Below are positions 7,966-17,000 of a stretch of DNA of 64,000 bases, piece after piece. The stretch comes from CAWINY01 sp963837635 (lineage in GTDB: Bacteria > Acidobacteriota > Terriglobia > Terriglobales > Acidobacteriaceae): contig CAWINY010000005.1 in assembly GCA_963837635.1 (NCBI GenBank), positions 216,271 to 280,270 on the forward strand. The letters run 5' to 3'. The notes under the pieces were generated by a model, which saw nothing but the letters and a program-made list of their open reading frames with translations, was not told the origin of the DNA and ran no database searches. Each line of letters opens with the position of its first letter. The stretch's first letter is position 1. A program made the translations under genes and the position numbers.

Positions 7966-9735
7966 ATGAGCGACACTATTCCCAAGTTCGGCACGGCAAC
8001 CGCTGAACGGAGCAGTCTGCGGGCGCGCTTGTTGGCGCGCGAAGAGCCGGTGTGGCTCACGCTGTCGATCCTCATCGGCCTGCTGTCGGGCGGGGCGGTG
8101 GTGTGCTTTCAGAGGTCAATTGCCTGGGCGCGTCTCGAATTGCTGGGACCGGCACTGCTGCCGCAGTGGCCCCGCGTGGTTCTCGCGCCGGCCCTCGCCG
8201 GGCTTGTCATTGCCGCACTCACCTTGTGGGTCTTCCCGCAAGTGCGTGGCAGCGGCGTCAACCAGACCAAAGCGGCACTTTACATCTACGACGGATACAT
8301 CCCTTTTCGAACCGTGATTGGCAAGTTCCTGCTTTGCTCGCTGGCCATCGGCAGCGGGCAATCGCTGGGACCGGAAGACCCGTCGCTGCAGATCGGAGCG
8401 GGACTGGCCTCGCTGATCGGCCGCAAACTCAAGCTTTCGCGCGAGCGCGTGCGCTTAATTGCTCCCGTCGGTGCCGCTGCCGGTTTGGCCGCGGCCTTCA
8501 ACGCGCCGGTCACGGCTGTCCTGTTCGTGATCGAGGAGGTGGTTGGTCGCTGGTCTGTTGGAGTGCTCGGCGCCATCGTGTTGGCCGCCGTTTCCAGTTC
8601 TGTCGTAGAACGATGGTTCATGGGAGCGGCACCGCTGTTCCGTATCCCGACGGTCGAACTGGTGCAGCCGCTCGAACTGCTGGCCTATGCCGCGCTGGGC
8701 GTAACCGGCGGAGCGGCATCGCTGGTGCTGGTGAAACTCATCGGCTGGTTGCGCCCACCGCTAAAGGCGATGCCACGCTGGACCCAGTTGTTGCAGCCCG
8801 CGCTCGCCGGATTAGCCGTGGGCCTCATTGGAACTCATTTTCCCCAAGTGATGGGCGCCGGCTACGACTTCATGGATCAGGCCATGCTCGGGCACTACAC
8901 CTGGCAAATCCTGGGAATTCTTGCCGGGCTGAAGATTCTTGCCACCACGATTTCCTTCGTCAGCGGAACCCCCGGCGGCATGTTCGCCCCTACGCTGTTC
9001 ATCGGATGCATGCTGGGTGCCGCCGTAGGGCGTGTTGAGCATCTGTTCATCCCGCACCTGAGCGGCTCCATCGGCTCGTACGCCCTGGTTGGGATGGGCA
9101 CGCTTTTCGCAGGTTTTCTGCGGGCGCCGATGACCTCCGTGTTCATGATCCTGGAGGTAAGCGGCGACTATTCCATCATCCTGCCGGTCATCGTCTCGAA
9201 TACGATCGCCTATCTGATCTCGCGCACTTTCCAGCCCACCCCGATCTTCGACCTGCTCACACGGCAGGATGGACTGGACCTGCCATCTCTGGAAGAAGAA
9301 CGCGAGGTCCCCGTGCTGCGCGTCGAGGACGCCATGCGCCCCGCGCTTGGCCCGGTATTGCAGATCGAGCACACGGTGGCCGAGGCGCTGGCACGAGTCG
9401 AGAACCATATGGAGCCTGCGTACCTGGTGTCTGCCGGGAACACGGCCTGGCTCATGATCACCAAGGAGGCCTTGCAGTCGCTCGCCACTGAGGGCCAAGC
9501 TCAGGCGACGCTCAGGAGCGTGCTCACTGCTTCCATCTCGCTCTCGTGGGAGTGCCCGTTGCCCAACGGCGCGCTGCCGCGGATTCATCCCGACCAGCCC
9601 TTGGACGCCGTTCTGCGCGAGTTGGGTGACCTGCCTTTCCTGCCTGTAGTCCACCGCGCGAATTTCTCCCGCTTGGAGGGGATCGTCGCGCTCGCAGATA
9701 TTTTGGCGGCCTACAAACGTGCTGGGAAGGAGTAG
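7966..9735 (+). CDS. ClC-family chloride channel/transporter with C-terminal CBS-like region
   Basis: 589 residues. A ClC membrane core covers about residues 20-430. The first selectivity motif reads RGSGVNQTK (usual GSGIP) and the second GSGQSLGPEDPSLQIGAG (usual GREGP), so the gating glutamate is kept but neighbours differ. The third motif is SGTPGGMFAPTLFIG, close to the GxFxP consensus. The C-terminal 140 residues (from EREVPVLRVEDAM) resemble paired CBS domains. A TATAAG lies shortly before the ATG (about 7952). It exchanges or conducts anions at the inner membrane; channel versus H+ antiporter cannot be decided. Confidence 0.88.
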   Translation: MSDTIPKFGTATAERSSLRARLLAREEPVWLTLSILIGLLSGGAVVCFQRSIAWARLELLGPALLPQWPRVVLAPALAGLVIAALTLWVFPQVRGSGVNQTKAALYIYDGYIPFRTVIGKFLLCSLAIGSGQSLGPEDPSLQIGAGLASLIGRKLKLSRERVRLIAPVGAAAGLAAAFNAPVTAVLFVIEEVVGRWSVGVLGAIVLAAVSSSVVERWFMGAAPLFRIPTVELVQPLELLAYAALGVTGGAASLVLVKLIGWLRPPLKAMPRWTQLLQPALAGLAVGLIGTHFPQVMGAGYDFMDQAMLGHYTWQILGILAGLKILATTISFVSGTPGGMFAPTLFIGCMLGAAVGRVEHLFIPHLSGSIGSYALVGMGTLFAGFLRAPMTSVFMILEVSGDYSIILPVIVSNTIAYLISRTFQPTPIFDLLTRQDGLDLPSLEEEREVPVLRVEDAMRPALGPVLQIEHTVAEALARVENHMEPAYLVSAGNTAWLMITKEALQSLATEGQAQATLRSVLTASISLSWECPLPNGALPRIHPDQPLDAVLRELGDLPFLPVVHRANFSRLEGIVALADILAAYKRAGKE

Positions 9736-9851
9736 TACTCAGTAGTCAGGTCCCAAGGCATCTTACGCCCGATCCACCCCATCTAAAATTAGGAATTCCC
9801 GCGAAATCAAGAATCTCGGATGCAGGCAATCATCGCGGGCGAGGGAAGAGT

Positions 9852-10913
9852 ATGAAGAAGCTATGGACGATTGTTACTGCGCTCCTTCTGAGCGGCAGCC
9901 TTGCGTATGCAGCGCAGTCGAGGACGGAGGTTGTGGACCGAGCAGACGCCGCGGCCAAAGTGCTGAAGGAGATCATGGCCGCGTCTGACAAGGGCATCCC
10001 GCAGGAAGTCATGGCAAGCGCGAAGTGCGTCGCTGTAGTGCCATCGATGATGAAGGGCGGCTTCATATTCGGGGCGAACTACGGACGCGGCGTCGCCACC
10101 TGCCAAGCCGCCAAAGGCTGGAGCGCCCCGGCCCCATTCGTGATTGAGGGCGGAAGCTGGGGCCTGCAGATCGGCGGCCAAGCAGTGGACCTGGTCATGC
10201 TAGTGGTGAACCAGCACGGCATGGACCAACTGCTGAATAGCAAATTCAAGATCGGCGCCGATGTCTCCGGTGCGGCCGGTCCGGTGGGACGAGAGGCTTC
10301 AGCCAGCACCGACTGGAAGATGCGCGCCGAAGTGCTGACCTATTCAAGGGCACGGGGCCTCTTTGCCGGAGTGACTCTCAATGGCGCGGCCGTCAAGCAG
10401 GACGACGACTCCACCAACGCGTTGTATGGCAAGCTGCTTCCTTTCGACCGCATCCTGCGTGGCGGCGTGCCCGCCCCGGCAGGTACACAGGGGTTTATCC
10501 GCGAAGTCGCCATGTATGAGCGGGAGGCAAAGGCCGCCCAGGGCGAAAGTGCCGCGGCCAAGCCTTCGACCAGCAGCGCCGCGACAGCGAGTTCTCCATC
10601 CCAACAGACCGGAACCAGCGGCGCCATTGGTGGCAGCACGAATCCACAATCCTCTGCTGCAGGCACGGCGACCGAACAGAAGGACACCAGTAGCGCCGCG
10701 GCGTCGTCTTCCGATGTGCAATCGGATATTCAGAAGGCTCTGAATCAGAGCAGTGGGCTGCCTTCCAGCAACATTGAGGTGGATGTTAGCGATACGACTG
10801 TGATTCTGAGCGGCAACGTGCCAACTTCCTCGGATAAGGCCACGGCGGCCCGCATCGCTCGGGAACACGCCGGGAATCGCCAGGTGGACGATTCGAATCT
10901 GACGGTCAAGTAA
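9852..10913 (+). CDS. exported SYLF (Ysc84-type) and BON domain fusion
   Basis: 353 residues. A signal peptide (MKKLWTIVTALLLSGSLAYA) covers residues 1-20. A SYLF/Ysc84 lipid-binding domain spans about residues 30-215 (VPSMMKGGFIFGANYGRG; FVIEGGSWGLQIGGQ). A Ser/Ala/Thr-rich flexible linker follows at about 225-285. The C-terminus (about 287-353) is a BON domain with IEVDVSDTTVILSGNVP and AREHAGNRQVDD. SYLF and BON domains are both associated with phospholipid membranes, so a periplasmic or outer-membrane lipid-contact role is likely. The linker bases are GCC/AGC-rich, as expected for low complexity. Confidence 0.85.
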   Translation: MKKLWTIVTALLLSGSLAYAAQSRTEVVDRADAAAKVLKEIMAASDKGIPQEVMASAKCVAVVPSMMKGGFIFGANYGRGVATCQAAKGWSAPAPFVIEGGSWGLQIGGQAVDLVMLVVNQHGMDQLLNSKFKIGADVSGAAGPVGREASASTDWKMRAEVLTYSRARGLFAGVTLNGAAVKQDDDSTNALYGKLLPFDRILRGGVPAPAGTQGFIREVAMYEREAKAAQGESAAAKPSTSSAATASSPSQQTGTSGAIGGSTNPQSSAAGTATEQKDTSSAAASSSDVQSDIQKALNQSSGLPSSNIEVDVSDTTVILSGNVPTSSDKATAARIAREHAGNRQVDDSNLTVK

Positions 10914-10941
10914 GTGGCCAGTGGTCGGTGGGCAGTAAAAC

Positions 10942-11057
10942 CAACAACGGATTCAAACGGATTCAGACGGATCAGGGAAACGGGTAAGAGAAGCACGGCC
11001 AAACAGCATTCGTTGGTTTTTACAAATCCGTTTACATCCGTCTCAATCCGCTGTTGT
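10942..11057. repeat. inverted-pair repeat, family C (CGGAT word, 10-nt period)
   Basis: The left arm (10942-10972) carries ACGGAT words spaced 10 nt apart; the right arm (11024-11057) carries the complementary ATCCG words at the same spacing. About 50 nt separate the arms. GTGG/CCACTG words flank it on both sides. Other copies: 22511-22587 (pair), 43909-44005 (pair), 46195-46268, 48371-48411, 42550-42572, 19977-20004, 53420-53460. Confidence 0.8.
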
Positions 11058-11103
11058 TTTCTTCTGGCCACTAGCCACTGACCACTGCTGCTACAATCCC
11101 GCC

Positions 11104-11412
11104 GTGGCTCTTGTTCAAGACACATCCCAGGGCGCGACTTTTGTCGTGAAGGTCCATCCGCGCGCGCGCAAGAACGCCGTGGCCGGCGAGGTGGGGGACG
11201 CGCTGAAGCTGTCCTTGACCGCGCCTCCGGTGGAAGGCAAGGCCAACGAAGCCTGCGTGAGATTCCTGGCCGAGGCTTTGGGAGTTGCGCGCTCCTCGGT
11301 TTGCATAGTCGCCGGCGAGACCAGCCGGCAGAAGGTGATCCGCGTCGCCGGCATGAGTGCCGACGAAGTGCGCCGGCGGCTGGGGCTGCAAGAGGCCGCT
11401 GATCTCCGCTGA
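11104..11412 (+). CDS. DUF167 (YggU) family protein
   Basis: 102 residues, the normal size. Typical motif order: KVHPRARKNAV near the start, LKLSLTAPPVEGKANEACVRFLAEALGV in the middle (PPVEGKAN is the family hallmark) and VCIVAGETSRQKVIRVAG after it. Function is unknown. The GTG start at 11104 gives the usual N-terminus. The last five residues before the stop (AADLR) are encoded by the left arm of a family B repeat (11395 on), an unusual tail shared with LysA. Confidence 0.9.
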   Translation: MALVQDTSQGATFVVKVHPRARKNAVAGEVGDALKLSLTAPPVEGKANEACVRFLAEALGVARSSVCIVAGETSRQKVIRVAGMSADEVRRRLGLQEAADLR

Positions 11413-11550
11413 TGAACGCTGATCAGAAAGAACGTTTCAAGGATGCCCCGCTAAAGCTCTCAAATCGACAAACTTGGACTTTTATTGGTACGCTGGCGAC
11501 GCGCCAAAGAGTAAGAAGATGATCAGCGTTCATCAGCGCAAATCAGCGGC
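11395..11550. repeat. inverted-pair repeat, family B (GCTGAT word, 10-nt period)
   Basis: The left arm at 11395-11425 has three CGCTGAT-type words about 10 nt apart and overlaps the end of the DUF167 gene. The right arm at 11520-11550 is its inverse and ends one base before the ATG of the symporter gene. About 95 nt lie between. Other family B copies: 13083-13141, 17568-17649, 18421-18443 (overlaps lysA end), 21654-21684, 21741-21819, 22403-22435 (overlaps pdxT end), 42004-42063, 44450-44528, 54158-54187. Confidence 0.85.
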
Positions 11551-13056
11551 ATGGTTAATCCAATCATGCTGAACCTTTACCTTGCGGTTCTGATCGCAAT
11601 CGTCGTTATCCTGCTGACGGTCAGCCTGACGCGCATCCGGACGGTCAAGACCAAGGCCGACTTTCTGGTCGCGGGACGCAGCCTGCCCGCTTACGTCCTT
11701 GTCTTCACGCTGTTGTCCTCGTGGATCGGCGCAGGTTCGCTATTCGCCGGCGCCGAGAACGCCTTCAAGAATGGCTTTGCCGCGCTGTGGCAGCCCGCCG
11801 GCGGATGGGCGGGGCTGCTGATCATCTACTTTGTCGCGCCGCGCGCCCGCAAGTTTGCGCAGTACACCATCCCCGACCTGCTGGAGACGCGCTACAACAC
11901 CGCCGCCCGCGTGCTCGGCACCATTGCCATCCTGTTCGCCTATACCGCGATCACCTCGTACCAGTTCAAGGGCGGCGGCGACAGCCTCCACCTTGCCACC
12001 GGCATTGATAGCACCACGGGGATGTACATCATTGCCGGCTTCGTCATCCTGTTCACCGCGCTGGCGGGCATGTCCAGCGTGGCCTATCTGGACGTAGTGA
12101 TCGGTGTGCTGATCACCGTCAGCGCACTGGTTTCCGTTCCTATGCTGTTGCACAAGATCGGCGGTTGGGATGCGCTGCACGCGGCGCTGCCTCCCGACCG
12201 CTTCCAGGTGCTCGGCCACCTTTCGCTGGCGCGCGCCCTGGAGTTCTTCTTTCCTACCTTCCTGCTCATGCTCGGCAACCAGAGCATGTACCAGAAATTC
12301 TTTTCGGCCAAGACGGAGAAGGATGCCCGCGTCGCCGTGGTGGGCTGGATCTTCGGCACGCTGGTGCTGGAGACGTTGATCGTCGCCTTGGCGGTCTTCG
12401 GCTCGGCGCTCTTCCAGCACGATCCCGAACTGGCGAGCAAGCCGCGCGAGACCATTCCCTTCGTTGCTCGCCATGCACTGCCGCCGTTCGTCGGCGCGCT
12501 GCTGCTGGGAGCGGTCTTCGCCAAAGTAGTCTCCACCGCCAACAATTATCTGTTCTCGCCCGCCACCAACCTGGTCAATGACGTCTACACCCGCTTCATC
12601 AACAAGCAGGCCTCGCAGAAGTCCATCCTGCTGGTGTCGCGCGTGCTGGTCATAGGCTTGGGCCTGTTCGCGCTGATGCAGGGAGCCTACTGGCAGTCGA
12701 TCCTGGCCATGGCGTTGTACGCCTACACGGTCTATTCCGCGGCCATCACACCGGCGGTGATGGGCGCATTTTTCTCGAAGCGCGTCACTGCGCCAGCAGC
12801 AGTCACATCCATCTTGCTCGGAACCGCCGTAACCGTTTTCTGGAACGTGCAGCAGTTGATGCTGCAACACGGATCGAACACGCTGCTGCCTGCTGCTTGG
12901 CTACAGCGCGACGCCATCTTCCCGGCGCTGATCATCTCGGTGCTGTCGCTGATCTTCGTCAGCATGATGACGCCTGCGCCGCGGCGCGAGCAGTGGGCCC
13001 CATTCTTTGCCGAAGCGGAGGATTCCGCGGCTGATTACGCCGGTGCGAGCCAATGA
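11551..13056 (+). CDS. sodium:solute symporter (SSS family)
   Basis: 501 residues and about 13 membrane helices, normal for the SSS family. Recognisable parts: SWIGAGSLFAGAENAFKNGF in the second helix region, IPDLLETRYNTAARVLG after it, and FAKVVSTANNYLFSPATNLVNDVY (STANNYL is the SSS signature in TM8). It imports an organic solute with sodium at the inner membrane; substrate unknown. ATG 11551 follows a repeat arm with no visible ribosome binding site; ATG 11566 (MLNLYLA) is an equally good start. Confidence 0.88.
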   Translation: MVNPIMLNLYLAVLIAIVVILLTVSLTRIRTVKTKADFLVAGRSLPAYVLVFTLLSSWIGAGSLFAGAENAFKNGFAALWQPAGGWAGLLIIYFVAPRARKFAQYTIPDLLETRYNTAARVLGTIAILFAYTAITSYQFKGGGDSLHLATGIDSTTGMYIIAGFVILFTALAGMSSVAYLDVVIGVLITVSALVSVPMLLHKIGGWDALHAALPPDRFQVLGHLSLARALEFFFPTFLLMLGNQSMYQKFFSAKTEKDARVAVVGWIFGTLVLETLIVALAVFGSALFQHDPELASKPRETIPFVARHALPPFVGALLLGAVFAKVVSTANNYLFSPATNLVNDVYTRFINKQASQKSILLVSRVLVIGLGLFALMQGAYWQSILAMALYAYTVYSAAITPAVMGAFFSKRVTAPAAVTSILLGTAVTVFWNVQQLMLQHGSNTLLPAAWLQRDAIFPALIISVLSLIFVSMMTPAPRREQWAPFFAEAEDSAADYAGASQ

Positions 13057-13207
13057 AGAAGAAGACGCCACACTCCATCGCCCACGCTGATCATCCGAAG
13101 CTGGATCGTTCTGATCCGCGTCAATCAGTGAAATCAGCGGCGTCGGTGTGTTTGCGGAATTGCCATTCTGGCCCAGCACCCCTACCGCCATTTACAATAA
13201 ATCCTTC

Positions 13208-14425
13208 ATGGACCTAGCCGCCATCCAATCGGCGCTGCGAGAGCACCACCTCGACGCCTGGCTCTTCTACGATCATCATCGCCGAGATCCCATCGCCTAT
13301 CGCGTGCTGGGATTGCCCGAGACGTTGTTCGTCACGCGCCGGTGGTATTACGCGATTCCCGCCAATGGCGAGCCGCAGGGACTGGTCCACCGGGTCGAAT
13401 CGCATCATCTGGATTCGCTGCCCGGGCGCAAGCTTGCGTATTCCTCATGGCAGGAGCAGCACCAGAACTTACGGCAGTTGCTTGCACCCTATAAGACGGT
13501 TGCCATGCAGTACTCGCCCAACAACATGATCCCCTACATCGGGCTGGTGGACGCGGGGACCGTGGAGCTGGTGCGCAGTTTCGGGGTCAATGTGGTCACG
13601 TCGGCCGACCTGGTGGCGCGATTCGAAGCCACCTGGAGCGAAGAGCAGATCCGCAGCCACTTTGAGGCAGGCAAACTCATCGACGCCATCTGCGCCGCGG
13701 CATTCCAGGAGATCGGCCGCCGCGTTCACGATGGCGGCGCCACCGGCGAGTACGAGATCCAGCAATTTATTGAAGAGGCGTTCGCGCGCGAGGGCCTGAC
13801 CGACGAAAACGATCCCCCGATTGTGGCCGCCAACGCGCACAGCGGCGACCCGCACTACGGCCCCGGACCGGGCAAATCCGCGCCTATTCGCAAGGGAGAT
13901 TTCGTGCTGCTCGACATGTGGGCCAAGAAGGACCGTCCCGGCGCGGTCTATTACGACATTACCTGGACCGGCGTAGTGGGTCCGCCCACAGAGCGTCATC
14001 GCCAGATCTTCCAAATCGTGCGCGATGCGCGTAACGCCGGCGTGCGCGCGGTGCAGGACGCTATCCGCGCCGGACGCCGCATCGCGGGATGGGAAGTCGA
14101 TCAGGCCACGCGGAACTTCATCGAAAGCGCGGGTTACGGCAGCTACTTTGTGCATCGCACCGGGCACTCGATCGGCACCAGCGTGCATGCCAACGGCGCC
14201 AACATGGATAATCTCGAGACCAAGGACGAGCGAACCATCCTGCCTAACACCTGCTTTTCCATCGAACCCGGCATCTACCTGCCGGAGTTTGGCGTGCGAA
14301 GCGAGGTCAATGTGCTGGTGCGCGAAGTCCACCCCGGCAACCGCAACACCGGCGATTGCCGGGGACCCCGGCATTCCGCCGAGGTCACAGGTAGAATTCA
14401 GCAGGAGCTTGTGGTCATCGAATGA
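13208..14425 (+). CDS. M24-family metallopeptidase (Xaa-Pro aminopeptidase-like)
   Basis: 405 residues. The N-terminal creatinase-like domain covers about 1-160 and the pita-bread catalytic domain about 165-405. The five metal ligands can be placed: Asp in LLDMWAKK and in VYYDITWTG, His in HRTGHSIG, Glu in FSIEPGIY, and Glu in RSEVNVLV. ATG 13208 is preferred over an upstream in-frame GTG (13148) because TACAAT, a good -10 element, lies at about 13192. The stop overlaps the next ATG by 4 nt (ATGA), so the three genes to 15035 form an operon. Likely a cytoplasmic peptidase acting on X-Pro peptides. Confidence 0.88.
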   Translation: MDLAAIQSALREHHLDAWLFYDHHRRDPIAYRVLGLPETLFVTRRWYYAIPANGEPQGLVHRVESHHLDSLPGRKLAYSSWQEQHQNLRQLLAPYKTVAMQYSPNNMIPYIGLVDAGTVELVRSFGVNVVTSADLVARFEATWSEEQIRSHFEAGKLIDAICAAAFQEIGRRVHDGGATGEYEIQQFIEEAFAREGLTDENDPPIVAANAHSGDPHYGPGPGKSAPIRKGDFVLLDMWAKKDRPGAVYYDITWTGVVGPPTERHRQIFQIVRDARNAGVRAVQDAIRAGRRIAGWEVDQATRNFIESAGYGSYFVHRTGHSIGTSVHANGANMDNLETKDERTILPNTCFSIEPGIYLPEFGVRSEVNVLVREVHPGNRNTGDCRGPRHSAEVTGRIQQELVVIE

Positions 14426-14859
14426 CACCGAAACCGAATGTTGAAGCGGCTCCGCCTCGCAAAAGCGAGGCGCAACCGGCCGCATTCCCCGCGGCCGTGA
14501 TGGCCGTTCTGGCGCCGTCCGTGGGCTGGCTGGTGCCCGGCATGGGGCACATCCTGCAGAAGCGCTGGATTCGCGGCCTGCTGCTCATGATCAGCATTTT
14601 CACCCTGTTCACTCTGGGTGTGGCGATGCAGGGCAAGGTCTATTCCCCAAACGCCGGCGATATTCTCGACATGCTCGGCTTCGTCGGCGACATCGGCGCC
14701 GGTGGGCTTTACATCGTGACCCAGGGGATGGGCTGGGGGCAGGGAGCGATCTTCCGCGCCACTGCCGACTATGGCACCAAGTTCATCGTGGTCGCTGGCC
14801 TGCTGAACATTATTTGCGCGGTGGACGCCTACCACATCGCCATGGGGAAGAAGAAGTGA
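14422..14859 (+). CDS. DUF6677-like membrane protein
   Basis: 145 residues with a Pro/Ala-rich N-terminal tail and three to four hydrophobic segments (AVMAVLAPSVGWLVPGMGH, IRGLLLMISIFTLFTLGV, a Gly-rich stretch, and FIVVAGLLNIICAVDAYHIA). The GMGHILQKRWIRGLLL and NIICAVDAYHIA motifs resemble the TM2/DUF6677 group of small membrane proteins found in Acidobacteriota; the family name is from memory. It overlaps the M24 peptidase stop and the next gene's start by 4 nt each. Function unknown. Confidence 0.7.
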   Translation: MTPKPNVEAAPPRKSEAQPAAFPAAVMAVLAPSVGWLVPGMGHILQKRWIRGLLLMISIFTLFTLGVAMQGKVYSPNAGDILDMLGFVGDIGAGGLYIVTQGMGWGQGAIFRATADYGTKFIVVAGLLNIICAVDAYHIAMGKKK

Positions 14860-15035
14860 TCGAACTCTCGCATTTCAGCGCAGCCCTGATCTTCGCCGTC
14901 TTTGCGTCCATCGTGTTCGGTATCACCCAGCGCGACGACACCCGCTCCATGGTGCGCTACGGGGCATACTGCTTCGCCTTCTTCGTGGTCGGGGTGATCG
15001 GCGCCGGCTGGTTTATGTGGATCTTGAAGCGCTGA
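14856..15035 (+). CDS. small two-helix membrane protein
   Basis: 59 residues from GTG 14856, chosen because it makes a GTGA overlap with the preceding stop. Two hydrophobic segments (HFSAALIFAVFASIVFGI and FAFFVVGVIGAGWFMWIL) flank a charged turn QRDDTRSMVRYG. Tight coupling to the DUF6677-like gene suggests they act together. No known family. Confidence 0.65.
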   Translation: MIELSHFSAALIFAVFASIVFGITQRDDTRSMVRYGAYCFAFFVVGVIGAGWFMWILKR

Positions 15036-15290
15036 CGAGGCGGGTATCAGGTCCCAGGTATCAGTTAGCAGGTGCCTGGTATCAGATACCAATTGTCTCC
15101 TTGGCACAGAGAGAATTCCGACGAACCAGTAATGGGTCTCAAATTGTACCTTTGGACGAGACGCCGCCCCCCAGAGCTAGGGTCCATTGCCTGCAGACCT
15201 GTTACCTGAAGCCTCCTCCAATGGAGTTCTACCTCGCAAACGGCGCGTGTTGCTGTCCACCTGCATCTAACAGCAGTTCAGGAGTGGATC
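15036..15290. other. 255-nt gap before the ACP gene
   Basis: The first part has GGTATCAG/CAGGT words (GTATCAGGTCCCAGGTATCAG and near-repeats at 15046-15090), another short repeat. The remainder shows nothing recognisable. CAGGAG at about 15279 is the ribosome binding site of the ACP gene. Confidence 0.5.
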
Positions 15291-15557
15291 GTGAACGTAA
15301 CCAGAGAAGACATTTGCGATAAAGTGCTCGCCGCGGTCGTGTCCATGAAACGCCTGCCTAAGGAGCAGGTGACCCTTAACAGCTCCCTGGCGGATCTCGG
15401 ATACGATTCGCTGGATACCATCAACCTGCTCTTTGAGATCGAGGAGGCGTTCAACATCAACGTGCCCGATGAGCAGGCGCGTGCGATTCGCAGTGTTCGA
15501 GAGATCGTGGACGGCGTCGAGCGACTCGTGGCGGAGCGCGAGGCGAGTGCGGCGTAG
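15291..15557 (+). CDS. acyl carrier protein
   Basis: 88 residues. The phosphopantetheine attachment serine sits in LGYDSLDTINLLFEIEEAF (DSL motif near residue 42), and the four-helix ACP pattern is normal. GTG start at 15291 with CAGGAG 7 nt upstream. It overlaps the following ketosynthase by 11 nt, so the two are co-translated and probably partner each other. It is not next to fabD/fabG/fabF as the main acpP usually is, so this may be a dedicated ACP for a special acyl product rather than the housekeeping one. Confidence 0.9.
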   Translation: MNVTREDICDKVLAAVVSMKRLPKEQVTLNSSLADLGYDSLDTINLLFEIEEAFNINVPDEQARAIRSVREIVDGVERLVAEREASAA

Positions 15558-16776
15558 GGTCGCGATCACCGGCCTGGGCGGCATCTGCGCGCTGGGCAAC
15601 AGCGTACAGGAAATCTGGAGCGGTCTGAGCACCGGCCGCAGCGGCATTGCCCCGATCCAGTCCGTCGATGCCAGCAGGTTGCAGGCGCAGCAGGGTGCCG
15701 AAGTCCGCGGCTTCGAGGCTGGCCAATATTTCGAAAGCTCCAAGGCAGAGCTAATGGACCGCTTCTGCCAGTTGGCCTTGGTGGCTGCGCGCGAGGCGAT
15801 CCGGGACTCGGGCATGAAGATCGCAATCGCGCGTGGCGAATCCAGCGAATCCGCCCAATCTGACGAAGTGGGAGTGATTGTCGGCACCGGCGGTGGAGCG
15901 ATGGCGACCGCCGACCAGGTTTGCTGGCAGTCACGCAACGGGCGGGTGCATCCCTTCAGCGTTCCCCGCTTCATGGCGAGCGCTGCTTGCAGCCACATCT
16001 CGATGGAATTTGGCATGACGGGGCCGGCGTTCACGGTTTCCTCAGCCTGTTCCTCGGCGACCCATGCCATCGGCCAAGCTTTCTGGATGGTGCGGAGTGG
16101 GCAACTCACGGCGGCACTGACCGGCGGCGCGGAAGCGCCATTCTGTCTTCCCGTGCTGAAGGCGTGGGAGGCCATGCGCGTGCTCTCTCCCGATGTATGC
16201 CGCCCGTTTTCTGCCGGCAGGAGCGGGATCGTGCTGGGCGAAGGCGCGGCCATGCTGCTGCTGGAAGAAATGAATGCTGCCTGCGCTCGTGGCGCCAGGA
16301 TCTACGGCGAGGTGGTTGGATTCGGCATGTCCTCCGACGCCAGCCACATCACGCAACCCACGCTGGCAGGGCCGGTAAAGGCCATGCGCGCCGCTCTGTG
16401 CGACGCGGAACTGGCGCCGGAGCGCATTGGACACATCAATGCCCACGGCACAGGCACTCCCATCAATGATCCCATCGAAAGCCGCGCCATTCGCACCGTC
16501 TTTGGCGATCACACGAACAAACTGCCGGTGACGTCCACGAAGTCGATGCACGGCCACGCGCTCGGTGCGTCCGGCGCCATCGAGGCCATCGCTGCGGTGC
16601 TGGCTCTGCGCCACGGCGTGCTGCCGCCGACCATCAACTTCACCGCTCCCGATCCTGAGTGTGACGTGGACGTGGTCGCCAACTGCCCGCGCGAGTGGGA
16701 CGCAGAGTACGCGTTGTCGAATTCGTTCGCATTCGGTGGCCTGAACGCGGTGTTGGCCTTCCGGAGAGCAGAGTAG
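15547..16776 (+). CDS. beta-ketoacyl-ACP synthase (FabF/KAS II-like)
   Basis: 409 residues from GTG 15547, which starts directly on RRRVAITGLGG and overlaps the ACP gene by 11 nt. Active-site residues are all present: Cys in TVSSACSSATHAIG, His in INAHGTGTPINDP, Lys-His in STKSMHGHALGASG, and the C-terminal NSFAFGGLNAVL loop. This is a complete condensing enzyme, not a chain-length-factor-type inactive homolog. It elongates acyl chains on ACP by decarboxylative condensation with malonyl-ACP. Pairing with its own ACP suggests a specialised fatty acyl or polyene-type pathway, but no dehydratase or reductase is adjacent. Confidence 0.88.
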   Translation: MRRRVAITGLGGICALGNSVQEIWSGLSTGRSGIAPIQSVDASRLQAQQGAEVRGFEAGQYFESSKAELMDRFCQLALVAAREAIRDSGMKIAIARGESSESAQSDEVGVIVGTGGGAMATADQVCWQSRNGRVHPFSVPRFMASAACSHISMEFGMTGPAFTVSSACSSATHAIGQAFWMVRSGQLTAALTGGAEAPFCLPVLKAWEAMRVLSPDVCRPFSAGRSGIVLGEGAAMLLLEEMNAACARGARIYGEVVGFGMSSDASHITQPTLAGPVKAMRAALCDAELAPERIGHINAHGTGTPINDPIESRAIRTVFGDHTNKLPVTSTKSMHGHALGASGAIEAIAAVLALRHGVLPPTINFTAPDPECDVDVVANCPREWDAEYALSNSFAFGGLNAVLAFRRAE

Positions 16777-17000
16777 CAACTCAATCTGGCGCCGAGGGTG
16801 CCCCACATCTGTCAGATTTTTGCAGATGTGGGTAGCTGCCGCAGATGAGCCCCGCAATTGTGAGCTTGCGTGATTGCTGCGTGTACCTACTCACGCGCTG
16901 AAGACCGAGAAGCTGATAGCTGAGGGTTGATGGCTGGATTGCATGAGTCCCAAACGCCGCGTCTGTCATCCCTTAAAACGCATCTGTTCGGGAGGAGCTT

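Noticed and set aside
8052..9038. 328-codon plus-strand frame inside the ClC gene
   Set aside because: Cys/Arg-rich without a domain; overlaps the well-supported ClC frame entirely.
11740..12870. 376-codon minus-strand frame opposite the symporter
   Set aside because: His/Gln/Arg-rich antisense shadow.
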